This document shows, piece by piece, positions 37,401-51,960 of a stretch of 64,000 nucleotides of DNA; positions within the stretch are counted from its first letter, which is position 1; each line of letters opens with the position of its first letter. Source of the DNA: Megalopta genalis (Eukaryota > Arthropoda > Insecta > Hymenoptera > Halictidae); assembly GCF_051020955.1 (NCBI RefSeq), contig NW_027476336.1, positions 124,001 to 188,000 on the forward strand, given 5' to 3'. Position numbers and translations under genes: made by a program. Below the pieces are notes generated by a model. The model was not told the DNA's origin, did not search any database, and was given only the letters and a program-made list of their open reading frames with translations.

Positions 37401-40400
37401 GAAGGTTTAGCTTCAAATCCATGCGAAACAAATGATTTAGCTTCAAACACTTGTCGTGTAAGTGATATAGCTTCAAATGAAGTCTAATCAAACGAGTTAG
37501 CTTCAAAATCCACGCGATACACATGATTTAGCTTCAAATACTAGCGATATAAGTGATGTAGATTCAACTGCAGGCGTATCGAACGAGTTAGTTTCAAATC
37601 CATGCGAAACACATGATTTAGCTTCAAATCAATTCGAAGGATAAGGCTTAGATTCAAATCCATGCGAAACAAATGATTTAGCTTCAATTGAATGCGAAGT
37701 AGAAGGCTTAGCTTCAAATCCATGCAAAACAAATGCTTTAGCTACAAATACTTGTGATATACATTATTTAGCTACAACTACATGCGAAACAAACGAGTTA
37801 GCTTCAAATACATGCGATACACATGATTTAGCTTCAAATCAATGCGAAGTAGAAGGCGTAGCTTCAAATCCATGCGAAACAAATGGTTTAGCTACAAATA
37901 CTTGTGATATAAATTATTTAGCTACAACTGCATGCGAAACTAACGACTTAGCTTCAAATCCATGCGAAACACACGATTTATCTTCAAATCAATGCGATGT
38001 AGAAGGTTTAGCTTCAAATCAATAAGAGGTAGATGGTTTAAATTCAAATCAATAGAATATAGAAGGTTTAGCTTCAAATAAATGCGATGTAGAAGGTTTA
38101 GCTTCAAATCCATACGACACACATGATTTAGATTCAAATCAATTCGAAGGACAAGGTTTAGATTCAAATCCATGCGAAACAAATGATTTAGCTTCAAATG
38201 AATGCGAAGTAGAAGGCTTGGCTTCAAATCCATGCAAAACAAATGGTTTAGCTACAAATACTTGTGATATACATCATTTAGCTACAACTGCATGCTAAAC
38301 GAACGAGTTAGCTTCAAATCCATGCGATACACATGATTTAGCTTCAAATCAATGCGATGTAGAAGGTTTAGCTACAAATCCATGCCATACACAAGATTTA
38401 GCTTCAAATCAATTCGAAGGACAAGGCTTAGGTTCAAATCCATGCGAAACAAATGATTTAGCTTCAAATGAATGCGAAGTAGAAGGCTTAGCTTCAAATC
38501 CATGCAAAACAAATGGTTTAGCTACAAATACTTGTGATATACATCATTTAGCTACAACTGCATGCTAAACGGACGAGTTAGCTTCAAATCCATGCGATAC
38601 ACATGATTTAGATTCAATTCAATGCGATGTAGAAAGTTTAGCTTCAAATCCATACGAAACACATGATTTAGCTTCAAATCAATTCGAAGGACAATGCTTA
38701 GATTCAAATCCATGCGAAACAAATGATTTAGCTTCAAATGAATGCGAAGTAGAAGGCTTAGCTTCAAATCCATGCAAAACAAATGGTTTAGCTACAAATA
38801 CTTGTGATATACATTATTTAGCTACAACTGCATGCGAAACAAACGAGATAGCTTCAAATCCATGCTATATAGATGATTTAGCTTCAAATCAATGCGATGT
38901 AGAAGGTTTAGCTTCAAATCCATGCGATACACAAAATTTAGCTTCAAATCAATGCCATGTAGTAGGTTCAGATTCAAATCCATACCAAACACATGATTTA
39001 TATTCAAATCCATGGGATGTAGAAGGTTTACTTCAAATCCATGCGGAACACATTATTTAGCTGCAAATAGGTGCGAAGTAGAAGGCTCGGGTTCAAATCA
39101 ATGCGAATCAAATGGTTCATCTTCAAATACTTGTGAAAGACATGATTTAGCTTCAACTGCATGCGAAACACATGATTTAGCTGCAAATCAATGCGATGAA
39201 GAAGGTTTAGCTTCAAATCCATGCGATACAAATGATTTAGCTTCAAATGAATGCGAAGTAGAAGGCTTAGCTTCAAATCCATGCAAAACAAATGGTTTAG
39301 CTACAAATACTTGTGATATACATCATTTAGCTACAACTGCATGCTAAACGAACGAGTTAGCTTCAAATCCATGCGATACACATGATTTAGCTTCAAATCA
39401 ATGCGATGTAGAAGGTTTAGCTACAAATCCATGCCATACACAAGATTTAGCTTCAAATCAATTCGAAGGACAAGGCTTAGGTTCAAATCCATGCGAAACA
39501 AATGATTTAGCTTCAAATGAATGCGAAGTAGAAGGCTTAGCTTCAAATCCATGCAAAACAAATGGTTTAGCTACAAATACTTGTGATATACATCATTTAG
39601 CTACAACTGCATGCTAAACGGACGAGTTAGCTTCAAATCCATGCGATACACATGATTTAGATTCAATTCAATGCGATGTAGAAGGTTTAGCTTCAAATCC
39701 ATACGAAACACATGATTTAGCTTCAAATCAATTCGAAGGACAATGCTTAGATTCAAATCCATGCGAAACAAATGATTTAGCTTCAAATGAATGCGAAGTA
39801 GAAGGCTTAGCTTCAAATCCATGCAAAACAAATGGTTTAGCTACAAATACTTGTGATATACATTATTTAGCTACAACTGCATGCGAAACAAACGAGATAG
39901 CTTCAAATCCATGCTATATAGATGATTTAGCTTCAAATCAATGCGATGTAGAAGGTTTAGCTTCAAATCCATGCGATACACAAAATTTAGCTTCAAATCA
40001 ATGCCATGTAGTAGGTTCAGATTCAAATCCATACCAAACACATGATTTATATTCAAATCCATGGGATGTAGAAGGTTTACTTCAAATCCATGCGGAACAC
40101 ATTATTTAGCTGCAAATTGGTGCGAAGTAGAAGGCTCGGGTTCAAATCAATGCGAATCAAATGGTTCATCTTCAAATACTTGTGAAAGACATGATTTAGC
40201 TTCAACTGCATGCGAAACACATGATTTAGCTGCAAATCAATGCGATGAAGAAGGTTTAGCTTCAAATCCATGCGATACAAATGATTTAGCTTCAAATGAA
40301 TGCGAAGTAGAAGGCTTAGCTTCAAATCCATGCAAAACAAATGGTTTAGCTACAAATACTTGTGATATACATCATTTAGCTACAACTGCATGCTAAACGA

Positions 40401-41272
40401 ACGAGTTAGCTTCAAATCCATGCGATACACATGATTTAGCTTCAAATCAATGCGATGTAGAAGGTTTAGCTACAAATCCATGCCATACACAAGATTTAGC
40501 TTCAAATCAATGCGATGTAGTAGGTTCAGCTTCAAATCCATGCGAAACAAATGATTTAGCTTCAAACACTTGGGGTATAAGTGATATAGCTTCAAAAGCT
40601 GTAGGAACAAACGAGGTAGCTTCAAATCCATGCGAAACACATGATTCAGCTGCAAATCAATGCGATGTAGAAGGTTTAGCTACAAATCCATGCGAGACAC
40701 ATTATTTAGCTGCAAATCAGTGCGAAGTAGAAGGCTCGGGTTCAAATCAATGCGATACAATTGGTTCATATTCAAATACTTGTGAAAGACATGATTTAGC
40801 TTCAACTGCATGCGAAACACATGATTTAGCTTCAAATCAATGCGATGTAGAAGGTTTTGCTTCAAATCCACGCGAAACAGATGATTTAGCTTCAAACACT
40901 TGGGGTATAAGTGATATAGCTTCAAATGCAGACTAATCAAACGAGTTAGCTTAAAAATCAACGCGATACACATGATTTATCTTCAAACACTTGCGATATA
41001 AGTGATGTAGATTCAACTGCAGGCAAAACGAACGAGTTAGCTTCAAATCCATGCGAAACACATGATATAGCTGCTAATCAATGTGATGTAGAAGGTTTAG
41101 CTTCAAATCCATGCGATACACAAGATTTAGCTTCAAATCAATGCGATGTAGAAGGTTCAGCTTCAAATCCATGCGACACATATGATTTAGCTTCAAATAC
41201 TTGCGATATAAGTGATATAGCTTCAAAAGCTGGAGGAACAAACGAGGTAGCTTCAAATCCATGCGAAACACA
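34492..41272. repeat. Large HOR, copy E (6,781 bp)
   Basis: Longest copy. The marker ATGATTAGAGCTTC is at 36,561. Near 37,190 it jumps from the first to the second CATGATTTAACTTC block, dropping the intervening GCAGACTAATC section. It then gains a 1,049-bp tandem duplication (38,291-40,388). Other structure and stops match copies B-D. Confidence 0.9.
38291..40388. repeat. 1,049-bp tandem duplication inside HOR copy E
   Basis: CATGCTAAACGAACGAG occurs at 38,291, 39,340 and 40,389, so two complete 1,049-bp copies (35 units minus one base) lie head to tail. Both contain the GGTTTACTTCAAATCC one-base deletion and the GCGGAACAC unit. Differences include GAAAGTTTAGC in copy 1 (about 38,634) and AAATTGGTGCG in copy 2 (about 40,117). 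Confidence 0.93.
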
Positions 41273-42360
41273 TGATTAAGCTTCACATCAAAGCGATGTA
41301 GATGGTTTGTTTCAAATCCATGCGATACACAAGATTTAGATTCAAATCAATGCGATGTAGTAGGTTCAGCTTCAAATCCTTGCGATATAAGTGATATAGC
41401 TTCAAAAGCAGGAGGAACAAACGAGGTAGCTTCAATTCCATGCGAAACAAATGACTTAGCTTCAAATCAATGCGAAGTAGAAGGCGTAGCTTCAAATCCA
41501 TGCGAAACAAATGGTTTAGCTACAAATACTTGTGATATAAATTATTTAGCTACAACTGCATGCGAAACTAACGACTTAGCTTCAAATCCATGCGAAACAC
41601 ACGATTTATCTTCAAATCAATGCGATGTAGAAGGTTTAGCTTCAAATCAATAAGAGGTAGATGGTTTAAATTCAAATCAATAGAATATAGAAGGTTTAGC
41701 TTCAAATAAATGCGATGTAGAAGGTTTAGCTTCAAATCCATACGACACACATGATTTAGATTCAAATCAATTCGAAGGACAAGGTTTAGATTCAAATCCA
41801 TGCGAAACAAATGATTTAGCTTCAAATGAATGCGAAGTAGAAGGCTTGGCTTCAAATCCATGCAAAACAAATGGTTTAAATACAAATACTTGTGATATAT
41901 ATTATTTAGCTACAACTGCATGCGAAACGAACGAGTTAGCTTCAAATCCATGCGATACACATGATTTAGCTTCAAATCAATGCGATGTAGAAGGTTTATG
42001 TTCAAATCCACGCGAAACAAATGATTTAGCTTCAAACACTTTGGGTATAAGTGATATAGCTTCAAATGCAGACTAATCAAACGAGTTAGCTTCAAAATCC
42101 ACGCGATACACATGATTTAGCTTCAAATACTTGCGATATAAGTGATGTAGGTTCAACTGCAGGCGAAACGAACGAGTTAGCTTCAAATCCATGCGAAACA
42201 CATGATTTAACTTCAAATGAATGTGATGTAGAAGGTTTACCTTCAAATCCATGCGATACACATGATTTAGCTTCAAATCAATGCGATGTAGAAGGTTTAG
42301 GTTCAAATCCATGCCAAAAAAATGGTTTAGCTACAAATACTTGTGATATAAATTATTTAG
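41273..42360. repeat. Partial large HOR, copy F
   Basis: Begins with the TGATTAAGCTTCACATC marker at 41,273 and follows copies B-E to about 42,250. It then jumps to a GATACACATGATTTAGC, GGTTTAGGTTC and AATGGTTTAGCTAC run, skipping most of the following section. ATGCCAAAAAAATGG near 42,310 is private to this copy. The jump leads directly into the 4,800-bp HOR. Confidence 0.82.
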
Positions 42361-45300
42361 CTACAACTGCATGCGAAACTAACGACTTAGCTTCAAATCC
42401 ATGCGAAACACACGATTTATCCTCAATCAATGCGATGTAGAAGATTTAGCTTCAAATCAATAAGAGGTAGATGGTTTAGCTTCAAATCAATAGAATATAG
42501 AAGGTTTAGCTTCAAATAAATGCGATGTAGAAGGTTTAGCTTCAAATCCATACGACACACATGATTTAGATTCAAATCAATTCGAAGGACAAGGCTTAGA
42601 TTCAAATCCATGCGAAACAAATGATTTAGCTTCAAATGAATGCGAAGTAGAAGGCTTGGCTTCAAATCCATGCAAAACAAATGGTTTAGCTTCAAATACT
42701 TGTGATATACATTATTTAGCTAGAACTGCATGCGAAACGAACGAGTTAGCTTCAAATCCATGCGATACACATGATTAGAGCTTCAAATCAATGCGATGTG
42801 GAAGGTTTAGCTTCAAATCCATGCGATACACAAGATTTAGATTCAAATCAATGCGATGTAGTAGGTTCAGCTTCAAATCCATGCGACACATATGATTTAG
42901 CTTCAAATACTTGCGATATAAGTGATATAGCTTCAAAAGCTGTAGGAACAAACGAGGTAGCTTCAATTCCATGCGAGACACATGATTTAGCTTCAAATCA
43001 ATACGATGTAGAAGGTTTAGCTTCATATCCATACGAAACACATGATTTAGCTTCAAATCAATTCGAAGGACAAGGCTTAGATTCAAATCCATGCGAAACA
43101 AATGATTTAGCTTCAAATGAATGCGAAGTAGAAGGCTTAGCTTAAAATCCATGCGAATCACATGGTTTAGCTTCAAATACTTGTGATATACGTTATTTAG
43201 ATTTAACTGCATGCGCAACGAACGAGTTAGCTTCAAATCCATGCGAAACACATGATTTAGCTTCAAATGAATGCGAAGTAGAAGGCTTGGCTTCAAATCC
43301 ATGCAAAACAAATGGTTTAAATACAAATACTTGTGATATACATTATTTAGCTACAACTGCATGCGAATCGAACGAGTTAGCTTCAAATCCATGCGAAACA
43401 CATGATTTAGCTTCAAATGAATGCGAAGTAGAAGGCTTGGCTTCAAATCCATGCAAAACAAATGGTTTAAATACAAATACTTGTGATATACATTATTTAG
43501 CTACAACTGCATGCGAATCGAACGAGTTAGCTTCAAATCCATGCGATACACATGATTTAGCTTCAAATCAATGCGATGTAGAAGGTTTATGTTCAAATCC
43601 ACGCGAAACAAATGATTTAGCTTCAAACACTTTGGGTATAAGTGATATAGCTTCAAATGCAGACTAATCAAACGAGTTAGCTTCAAAATCCACGCGATGC
43701 ACATGATTTAGCTTCAAATACTTGCGATATAAGTGATGTAGGTTCAACTGCAGGCGAAACGAACGAGTTAGCTTCAAATCCATGCGAAACACATGATTTA
43801 ACTTCAAATGAATGTGATGTAGAAGGTTTACCTTCAAATCCATGCGATACACAAGATTTAGCTTCAAATCAATGCGATGTAGTAGGTTCAGCTTCAAATC
43901 CATGCGATATAAGTGATATAGCTTCAAAAGCAGGAGGAACAAACGAGTTAGCTTCAAATCCATGCGAAACACATGATTTAGCTGCAAATCAATGCGATGT
44001 AGAAGGTTTAGCTTCAAATCCATGCGAAACAAATGATTTAGCTTCAAACACTTGTCGTGTAAGTGATATAGCTTCAAATGAAGTCTAATCAAACGAGTTA
44101 GCTTCAAAATCCACGCGATACACATGATTTAGCTTCAAATACTAGCGATATAAGTGATGTAGATTCAACTGCAGGCGTATCGAACGAGTTAGTTTCAAAT
44201 CCATGCGAAACACATGATTTAGCTTCAAATCAATTCGAAGGATAAGGCTTAGATTCAAATCCATGCGAAACAAATGATTTAGCTTCAAATGAATGCGAAG
44301 TAGAAGGCTTAGCTTCAAATCCATGCAAAACAAATGCTTTAGCTACAAATACTTGTGATATACATTATTTAGCTACAACTACATGCGAAACAAACGAGTT
44401 AGCTTCAAATACATGCGATACACATGATTTAGCTTCAAATCAATGCGAAGTAGAAGGCGTAGCTTCAAATCCATGCGAAACAAATGGTTTAGCTACAAAT
44501 ACTTGTGATATAAATTATTTAGCTACAACTGCATGCGAAACTAACGACTTAGCTTCAAATCCATGCGAAACACACGATTTATCTTCAAATCAATGCGATG
44601 TAGAAGGTTTAGCTTCAAATCAATAAGAGGTAGATGGTTTAAATTCAAATCAATAGAATATAGAAGGTTTAGCTTCAAATAAATGCGATGTAGAAGGTTT
44701 AGCTTCAAATCCATACGACACACATGATTTAGATTCAAATCAATTCGAAGGACAAGGTTTAGATTCAAATCCATGCGAAACAAATGATTTAGCTTCAAAT
44801 GAATGCGAAGTAGAAGGCTTGGCTTCAAATCCATGCAAAACAAATGGTTTAGCTACAAATACTTGTGATATACATCATTTAGCTACAACTGCATGCTAAA
44901 CGAACGAGTTAGCTTCAAATCCATGCGATACACATGATTTAGCTTCAAATCAATGCGATGTAGAAGGTTTAGCTACAAATCCATGCCATACACAAGATTT
45001 AGCTTCAAATCAATTCGAAGGACAAGGCTTAGGTTCAAATCCATGCGAAACAAATGATTTAGCTTCAAATGAATGCGAAGTAGAAGGCTTAGCTTCAAAT
45101 CCATGCAAAACAAATGGTTTAGCTACAAATACTTGTGATATACATCATTTAGCTACAACTGCATGCTAAACGGACGAGTTAGCTTCAAATCCATGCGATA
45201 CACATGATTTAGATTCAAATCAATGCGATGTAGAAGGTTTAGCTTCAAATCCACGCGAAACAAATGATTTAGCTTCAACACTTTGGGTATAAGTGATGTA

Positions 45301-47160
45301 GGTTCAACTGGAGGCGAAACGAACGAGTTAGCTTCAAATCCATGCGAAACACATGAATTAGCTGCAAATCAATGCGATGTAGTAGTTTTAGCTTCAAAAC
45401 AATATGAGGTAGAAGGTTTAGCTTCAAATCAATAGAATGTAGAAGGTTTAGCTTTAATTCAATGCGATGTAGAAGGTTTAGCTTCAAATCCATACGAAAC
45501 ACATGATTTAGCTTCAAATCAATTCGAAGGACAATGCTTAGATTCAAATCCATGCGAAACAAATGATTTAGCTTCAAATGAATGCGAAGTAGAAGGCTTA
45601 GCTTCAAATCCATGCAAAACAAATGGTTTAGCTACAAATACTTGTGATATACATTATTTAGCTACAACTGCATGCGAAACAAACGAGATAGCTTCAAATC
45701 CATGCTATATAGATGATTTAGCTTCAAATCAATGCGATGTAGAAGGTTTAGCTTCAAATCCATGCGATACACAAAATTTAGCTTCAAATCAATGCCATGT
45801 AGTAGGTTCAGATTCAAATCCATACCAAACACATGATTTATATTCAAATCCATGGGATGTAGAAGGTTTACTTCAAATCCATGCGGAACACATTATTTAG
45901 CTGCAAATAGGTGCGAAGTAGAAGGCTCGGGTTCAAATCAATGCGAATCAAATGGTTCATCTTCAAATACTTGTGAAAGACATGATTTAGCTTCAGCTGC
46001 ATGCGAAACACATGATTTAGCTGCAAATCAATGCGATGAAGAAGGTTTAGCTTCAAATCCATGCGATACAAATGATTTAGCTTCAAATGAATGCGAAGTA
46101 GAAGGCTTAGCTTCAAATCCATGCAAAACAAATGGTTTAGCTGCAAATACTTGTGATATACATCATTTAGCTACAACTGCATGCTAAACGAACGAGTTAG
46201 CTTCAAATCCATGCGATACACATGATTTAGCTTCAAATCAATGCGATGTAGAAGGTTTAGCTACAAATCCATGCCATACACAAGATTTAGCTTCAAATCA
46301 ATGCGATGTAGTAGGTTCAGCTTCAAATCCATGCGAAACAAATGATTTAGCTTCAAACACTTGGGGTATAAGTGATATAGCTTCAAAAGATGTAGGAACA
46401 AACGAGGTAGCTTCAAATCCATGCGAAACACATGATTCAGCTGCAAATCAATGCGATGTAGAAGGTTTAGCTACAAATCCATGCGAGACACATTATTTAG
46501 CTGCAAATCAGTGCGAAGTAGAAGGCTCGGGTTCAAATCAATGCGATACAATTGGTTCATATTCAAATACTTGTGAAAGAAATGATTTAGCTTCAACTGC
46601 ATGCGAAACACATGATTTAGCTTAAAATCATGCGATGTAGAAGGTTTTGCTTCAAATCCACGCGAAACAGATGATTTAGCTTCAAACACTTGGGGTATAA
46701 GTGATATAGCTTCAAATGCAGACTAATCAAACGAGTTAGCTCAAAAATCAACGCGATACACATGATTTATCTTCAAACACTTGCGATATAAGTGATGTAG
46801 ATTCAACTGCAGGCAAAACGAACGAGTTAGCTTCAAATCCATGCGAAACACATGATATAGCTGCTAATCAATGTGATGTAGAAGGTTTAGCTTCAAATCC
46901 ATGCGATACACAAGATTTAGCTTCAAATCAATGCGATGTAGAAGGTTCAGCTTCAAATCCATGCGACACATATGATTTAGCTTCAAATACTTGCGATATA
47001 AGTGATATAGCTTCAAAAGCTGGAGGAACAAACGAGGTAGCTTCAAATCCATGCGAAACACATGATTCAGCTGCAAATCGATGCGAAGTAGAAGGCTTGG
47101 CTTCAAATCCATGCAAAACAAATGGTTTAAATACAAATACTTGTGATATACATTATTTAG
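42361..47160. repeat. 4,800-bp HOR, copy 1
   Basis: Exactly 160 units. It starts at CTACAACTGCATGCGAAAC and includes the ATGATTAGAGCTTC marker (42,771), the 150-bp nested duplication (43,240-43,539), the frameshifts TTCAACACTTTGGG (about 45,277) and AAAATCATGCGATG (about 46,624), and the ATAATGA-free end GCAAATCGATGCGAAG. Built from parts of the large HOR family joined in a new order. Confidence 0.95.
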
Positions 47161-50100
47161 CTACAACTGCATGCGAAACTAACGACTTAGCTTCAAATCC
47201 ATGCGAAACACACGATTTATCCTCAATCAATGCGATGTAGAAGATTTAGCTTCAAATCAATAAGAGGTAGATGGTTTAGCTTCAAATCAATAGAATATAG
47301 AAGGTTTAGCTTCAAATAAATGCGATGTAGAAGGTTTAGCTTCAAATCCATACGACACACATGATTTAGATTCAAATCAATTCGAAGGACAAGGCTTAGA
47401 TTCAAATCCATGCGAAACAAATGATTTAGCTTCAAATGAATGCGAAGTAGAAGGCTTGGCTTCAAATCCATGCAAAACAAATGGTTTAGCTTCAAATACT
47501 TGTGATATACATTATTTAGCTAGAACTGCATGCGAAACGAACGAGTTAGCTTCAAATCCATGCGATACACATGATTAGAGCTTCAAATCAATGCGATGTG
47601 GAAGGTTTAGCTTCAAATCCATGCGATACACAAGATTTAGATTCAAATCAATGCGATGTAGTAGGTTCAGCTTCAAATCCATGCGACACATATGATTTAG
47701 CTTCAAATACTTGCGATATAAGTGATATAGCTTCAAAAGCTGTAGGAACAAACGAGGTAGCTTCAATTCCATGCGAGACACATGATTTAGCTTCAAATCA
47801 ATACGATGTAGAAGGTTTAGCTTCATATCCATACGAAACACATGATTTAGCTTCAAATCAATTCGAAGGACAAGGCTTAGATTCAAATCCATGCGAAACA
47901 AATGATTTAGCTTCAAATGAATGCGAAGTAGAAGGCTTAGCTTAAAATCCATGCGAATCACATGGTTTAGCTTCAAATACTTGTGATATACGTTATTTAG
48001 ATTTAACTGCATGCGCAACGAACGAGTTAGCTTCAAATCCATGCGAAACACATGATTTAGCTTCAAATGAATGCGAAGTAGAAGGCTTGGCTTCAAATCC
48101 ATGCAAAACAAATGGTTTAAATACAAATACTTGTGATATACATTATTTAGCTACAACTGCATGCGAATCGAACGAGTTAGCTTCAAATCCATGCGACACA
48201 CATGATTTAGCTTCAAATGAATGCGAAGTAGAAGGCTTGGCTTCAAATCCATGCAAAACAAATGGTTTAAATACAAATACTTGTGATATACATTATTTAG
48301 CTACAACTGCATGCGAATCGAACGAGTTAGCTTCAAATCCATGCGATACACATGATTTAGCTTCAAATCAATGCGATGTAGAAGGTTTATGTTCAAATCC
48401 ACGCGAAACAAATGATTTAGCTTCAAACACTTTGGGTATAAGTGATATAGCTTCAAATGCAGACTAATCAAACGAGTTAGCTTCAAAATCCACGCGATGC
48501 ACATGATTTAGCTTCAAATACTTGCGATATAAGTGATGTAGGTTCAACTGCAGGCGAAACGAACGAGTTAGCTTCAAATCCATGCGAAACACATGATTTA
48601 ACTTCAAATGAATGTGATGTAGAAGGTTTACCTTCAAATCCATGCGATACACAAGATTTAGCTTCAAATCAATGCGATGTAGTAGGTTCAGCTTCAAATC
48701 CATGCGATATAAGTGATATAGCTTCAAAAGCAGGAGGAACAAACGAGTTAGCTTCAAATCCATGCGAAACACATGATTTAGCTGCAAATCAATGCGATGT
48801 AGAAGGTTTAGCTTCAAATCCATGCGAAACAAATGATTTAGCTTCAAACACTTGTCGTGTAAGTGATATAGCTTCAAATGAAGTCTAATCAAACGAGTTA
48901 GCTTCAAAATCCACGCGATACACATGATTTAGCTTCAAATACTAGCGATATAAGTGATGTAGATTCAACTGCAGGCGTATCGAACGAGTTAGTTTCAAAT
49001 CCATGCGAAACACATGATTTAGCTTCAAATCAATTCGAAGGATAAGGCTTAGATTCAAATCCATGCGAAACAAATGATTTAGCTTCAAATGAATGCGAAG
49101 TAGAAGGCTTAGCTTCAAATCCATGCAAAACAAATGCTTTAGCTACAAATACTTGTGATATACATTATTTAGCTACAACTACATGCGAAACAAACGAGTT
49201 AGCTTCAAATACATGCGATACACATGATTTAGCTTCAAATCAATGCGAAGTAGAAGGCGTAGCTTCAAATCCATGCGAAACAAATGGTTTAGCTACAAAT
49301 ACTTGTGATATAAATTATTTAGCTACAACTGCATGCGAAACTAACGACTTAGCTTCAAATCCATGCGAAACACACGATTTATCTTCAAATCAATGCGATG
49401 TAGAAGGTTTAGCTTCAAATCAATAAGAGGTAGATGGTTTAAATTCAAATCAATAGAATATAGAAGGTTTAGCTTCAAATAAATGCGATGTAGAAGGTTT
49501 AGCTTCAAATCCATACGACACACATGATTTAGATTCAAATCAATTCGAAGGACAAGGTTTAGATTCAAATCCATGCGAAACAAATGATTTAGCTTCAAAT
49601 GAATGCGAAGTAGAAGGCTTGGCTTCAAATCCATGCAAAACAAATGGTTTAGCTACAAATACTTGTGATATACATCATTTAGCTACAACTGCATGCTAAA
49701 CGAACGAGTTAGCTTCAAATCCATGCGATACACATGATTTAGCTTCAAATCAATGCGATGTAGAAGGTTTAGCTACAAATCCATGCCATACACAAGATTT
49801 AGCTTCAAATCAATTCGAAGGACAAGGCTTAGGTTCAAATCCATGCGAAACAAATGATTTAGCTTCAAATGAATGCGAAGTAGAAGGCTTAGCTTCAAAT
49901 CCATGCAAAACAAATGGTTTAGCTACAAATACTTGTGATATACATCATTTAGCTACAACTGCATGCTAAACGGACGAGTTAGCTTCAAATCCATGCGATA
50001 CACATGATTTAGATTCAAATCAATGCGATGTAGAAGGTTTAGCTTCAAATCCACGCGAAACAAATGATTTAGCTTCAACACTTTGGGTATAAGTGATGTA

Positions 50101-51960
50101 GGTTCAACTGGAGGCGAAACGAACGAGTTAGCTTCAAATCCATGCGAAACACATGAATTAGCTGCAAATCAATGCGATGTAGTAGTTTTAGCTTCAAAAC
50201 AATATGAGGTAGAAGGTTTAGCTTCAAATCAATAGAATGTAGAAGGTTTAGCTTTAATTCAATGCGATGTAGAAGGTTTAGCTTCAAATCCATACGAAAC
50301 ACATGATTTAGCTTCAAATCAATTCGAAGGACAATGCTTAGATTCAAATCCATGCGAAACAAATGATTTAGCTTCAAATGAATGCGAAGTAGAAGGCTTA
50401 GCTTCAAATCCATGCAAAACAAATGGTTTAGCTACAAATACTTGTGATATACATTATTTAGCTACAACTGCATGCGAAACAAACGAGATAGCTTCAAATC
50501 CATGCTATATAGATGATTTAGCTTCAAATCAATGCGATGTAGAAGGTTTAGCTTCAAATCCATGCGATACACAAAATTTAGCTTCAAATCAATGCCATGT
50601 AGTAGGTTCAGATTCAAATCCATACCAAACACATGATTTATATTCAAATCCATGGGATGTAGAAGGTTTACTTCAAATCCATGCGGAACACATTATTTAG
50701 CTGCAAATAGGTGCGAAGTAGAAGGCTCGGGTTCAAATCAATGCGAATCAAATGGTTCATCTTCAAATACTTGTGAAAGACATGATTTAGCTTCAGCTGC
50801 ATGCGAAACACATGATTTAGCTGCAAATCAATGCGATGAAGAAGGTTTAGCTTCAAATCCATGCGATACAAATGATTTAGCTTCAAATGAATGCGAAGTA
50901 GAAGGCTTAGCTTCAAATCCATGCAAAACAAATGGTTTAGCTGCAAATACTTGTGATATACATCATTTAGCTACAACTGCATGCTAAACGAACGAGTTAG
51001 CTTCAAATCCATGCGATACACATGATTTAGCTTCAAATCAATGCGATGTAGAAGGTTTAGCTACAAATCCATGCCATACACAAGATTTAGCTTCAAATCA
51101 ATGCGATGTAGTAGGTTCAGCTTCAAATCCATGCGAAACAAATGATTTAGCTTCAAACACTTGGGGTATAAGTGATATAGCTTCAAAAGATGTAGGAACA
51201 AACGAGGTAGCTTCAAATCCATGCGAAACACATGATTCAGCTGCAAATCAATGCGATGTAGAAGGTTTAGCTACAAATCCATGCGAGACACATTATTTAG
51301 CTGCAAATCAGTGCGAAGTAGAAGGCTCGGGTTCAAATCAATGCGATACAATTGGTTCATATTCAAATACTTGTGAAAGAAATGATTTAGCTTCAACTGC
51401 ATGCGAAACACATGATTTAGCTTAAAATCATGCGATGTAGAAGGTTTTGCTTCAAATCCACGCGAAACAGATGATTTAGCTTCAAACACTTGGGGTATAA
51501 GTGATATAGCTTCAAATGCAGACTAATCAAACGAGTTAGCTCAAAAATCAACGCGATACACATGATTTATCTTCAAACACTTGCGATATAAGTGATGTAG
51601 ATTCAACTGCAGGCAAAACGAACGAGTTAGCTTCAAATCCATGCGAAACACATGATATAGCTGCTAATCAATGTGATGTAGAAGGTTTAGCTTCAAATCC
51701 ATGCGATACACAAGATTTAGCTTCAAATCAATGCGATGTAGAAGGTTCAGCTTCAAATCCATGCGACACATATGATTTAGCTTCAAATACTTGCGATATA
51801 AGTGATATAGCTTCAAAAGCTGGAGGAACAAACGAGGTAGCTTCAAATCCATGCGAAACACATGATTCAGCTGCAAATCGATGCGAAGTAGAAGGCTTGG
51901 CTTCAAATCCATGCAAAACAAATGGTTTAAATACAAATACTTGTGATATACATTATTTAG
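47161..51960. repeat. 4,800-bp HOR, copy 2
   Basis: Because 4,800 is a multiple of the display width, I could compare the two copies line by line. The only difference I found is near 48,197 (GCGACACACATG, where copy 1 has GCGAAACACATG near 43,397). Every frameshift, stop and nested duplication is shared. This is either a very recent duplication or a possible assembly duplication. Confidence 0.95.
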
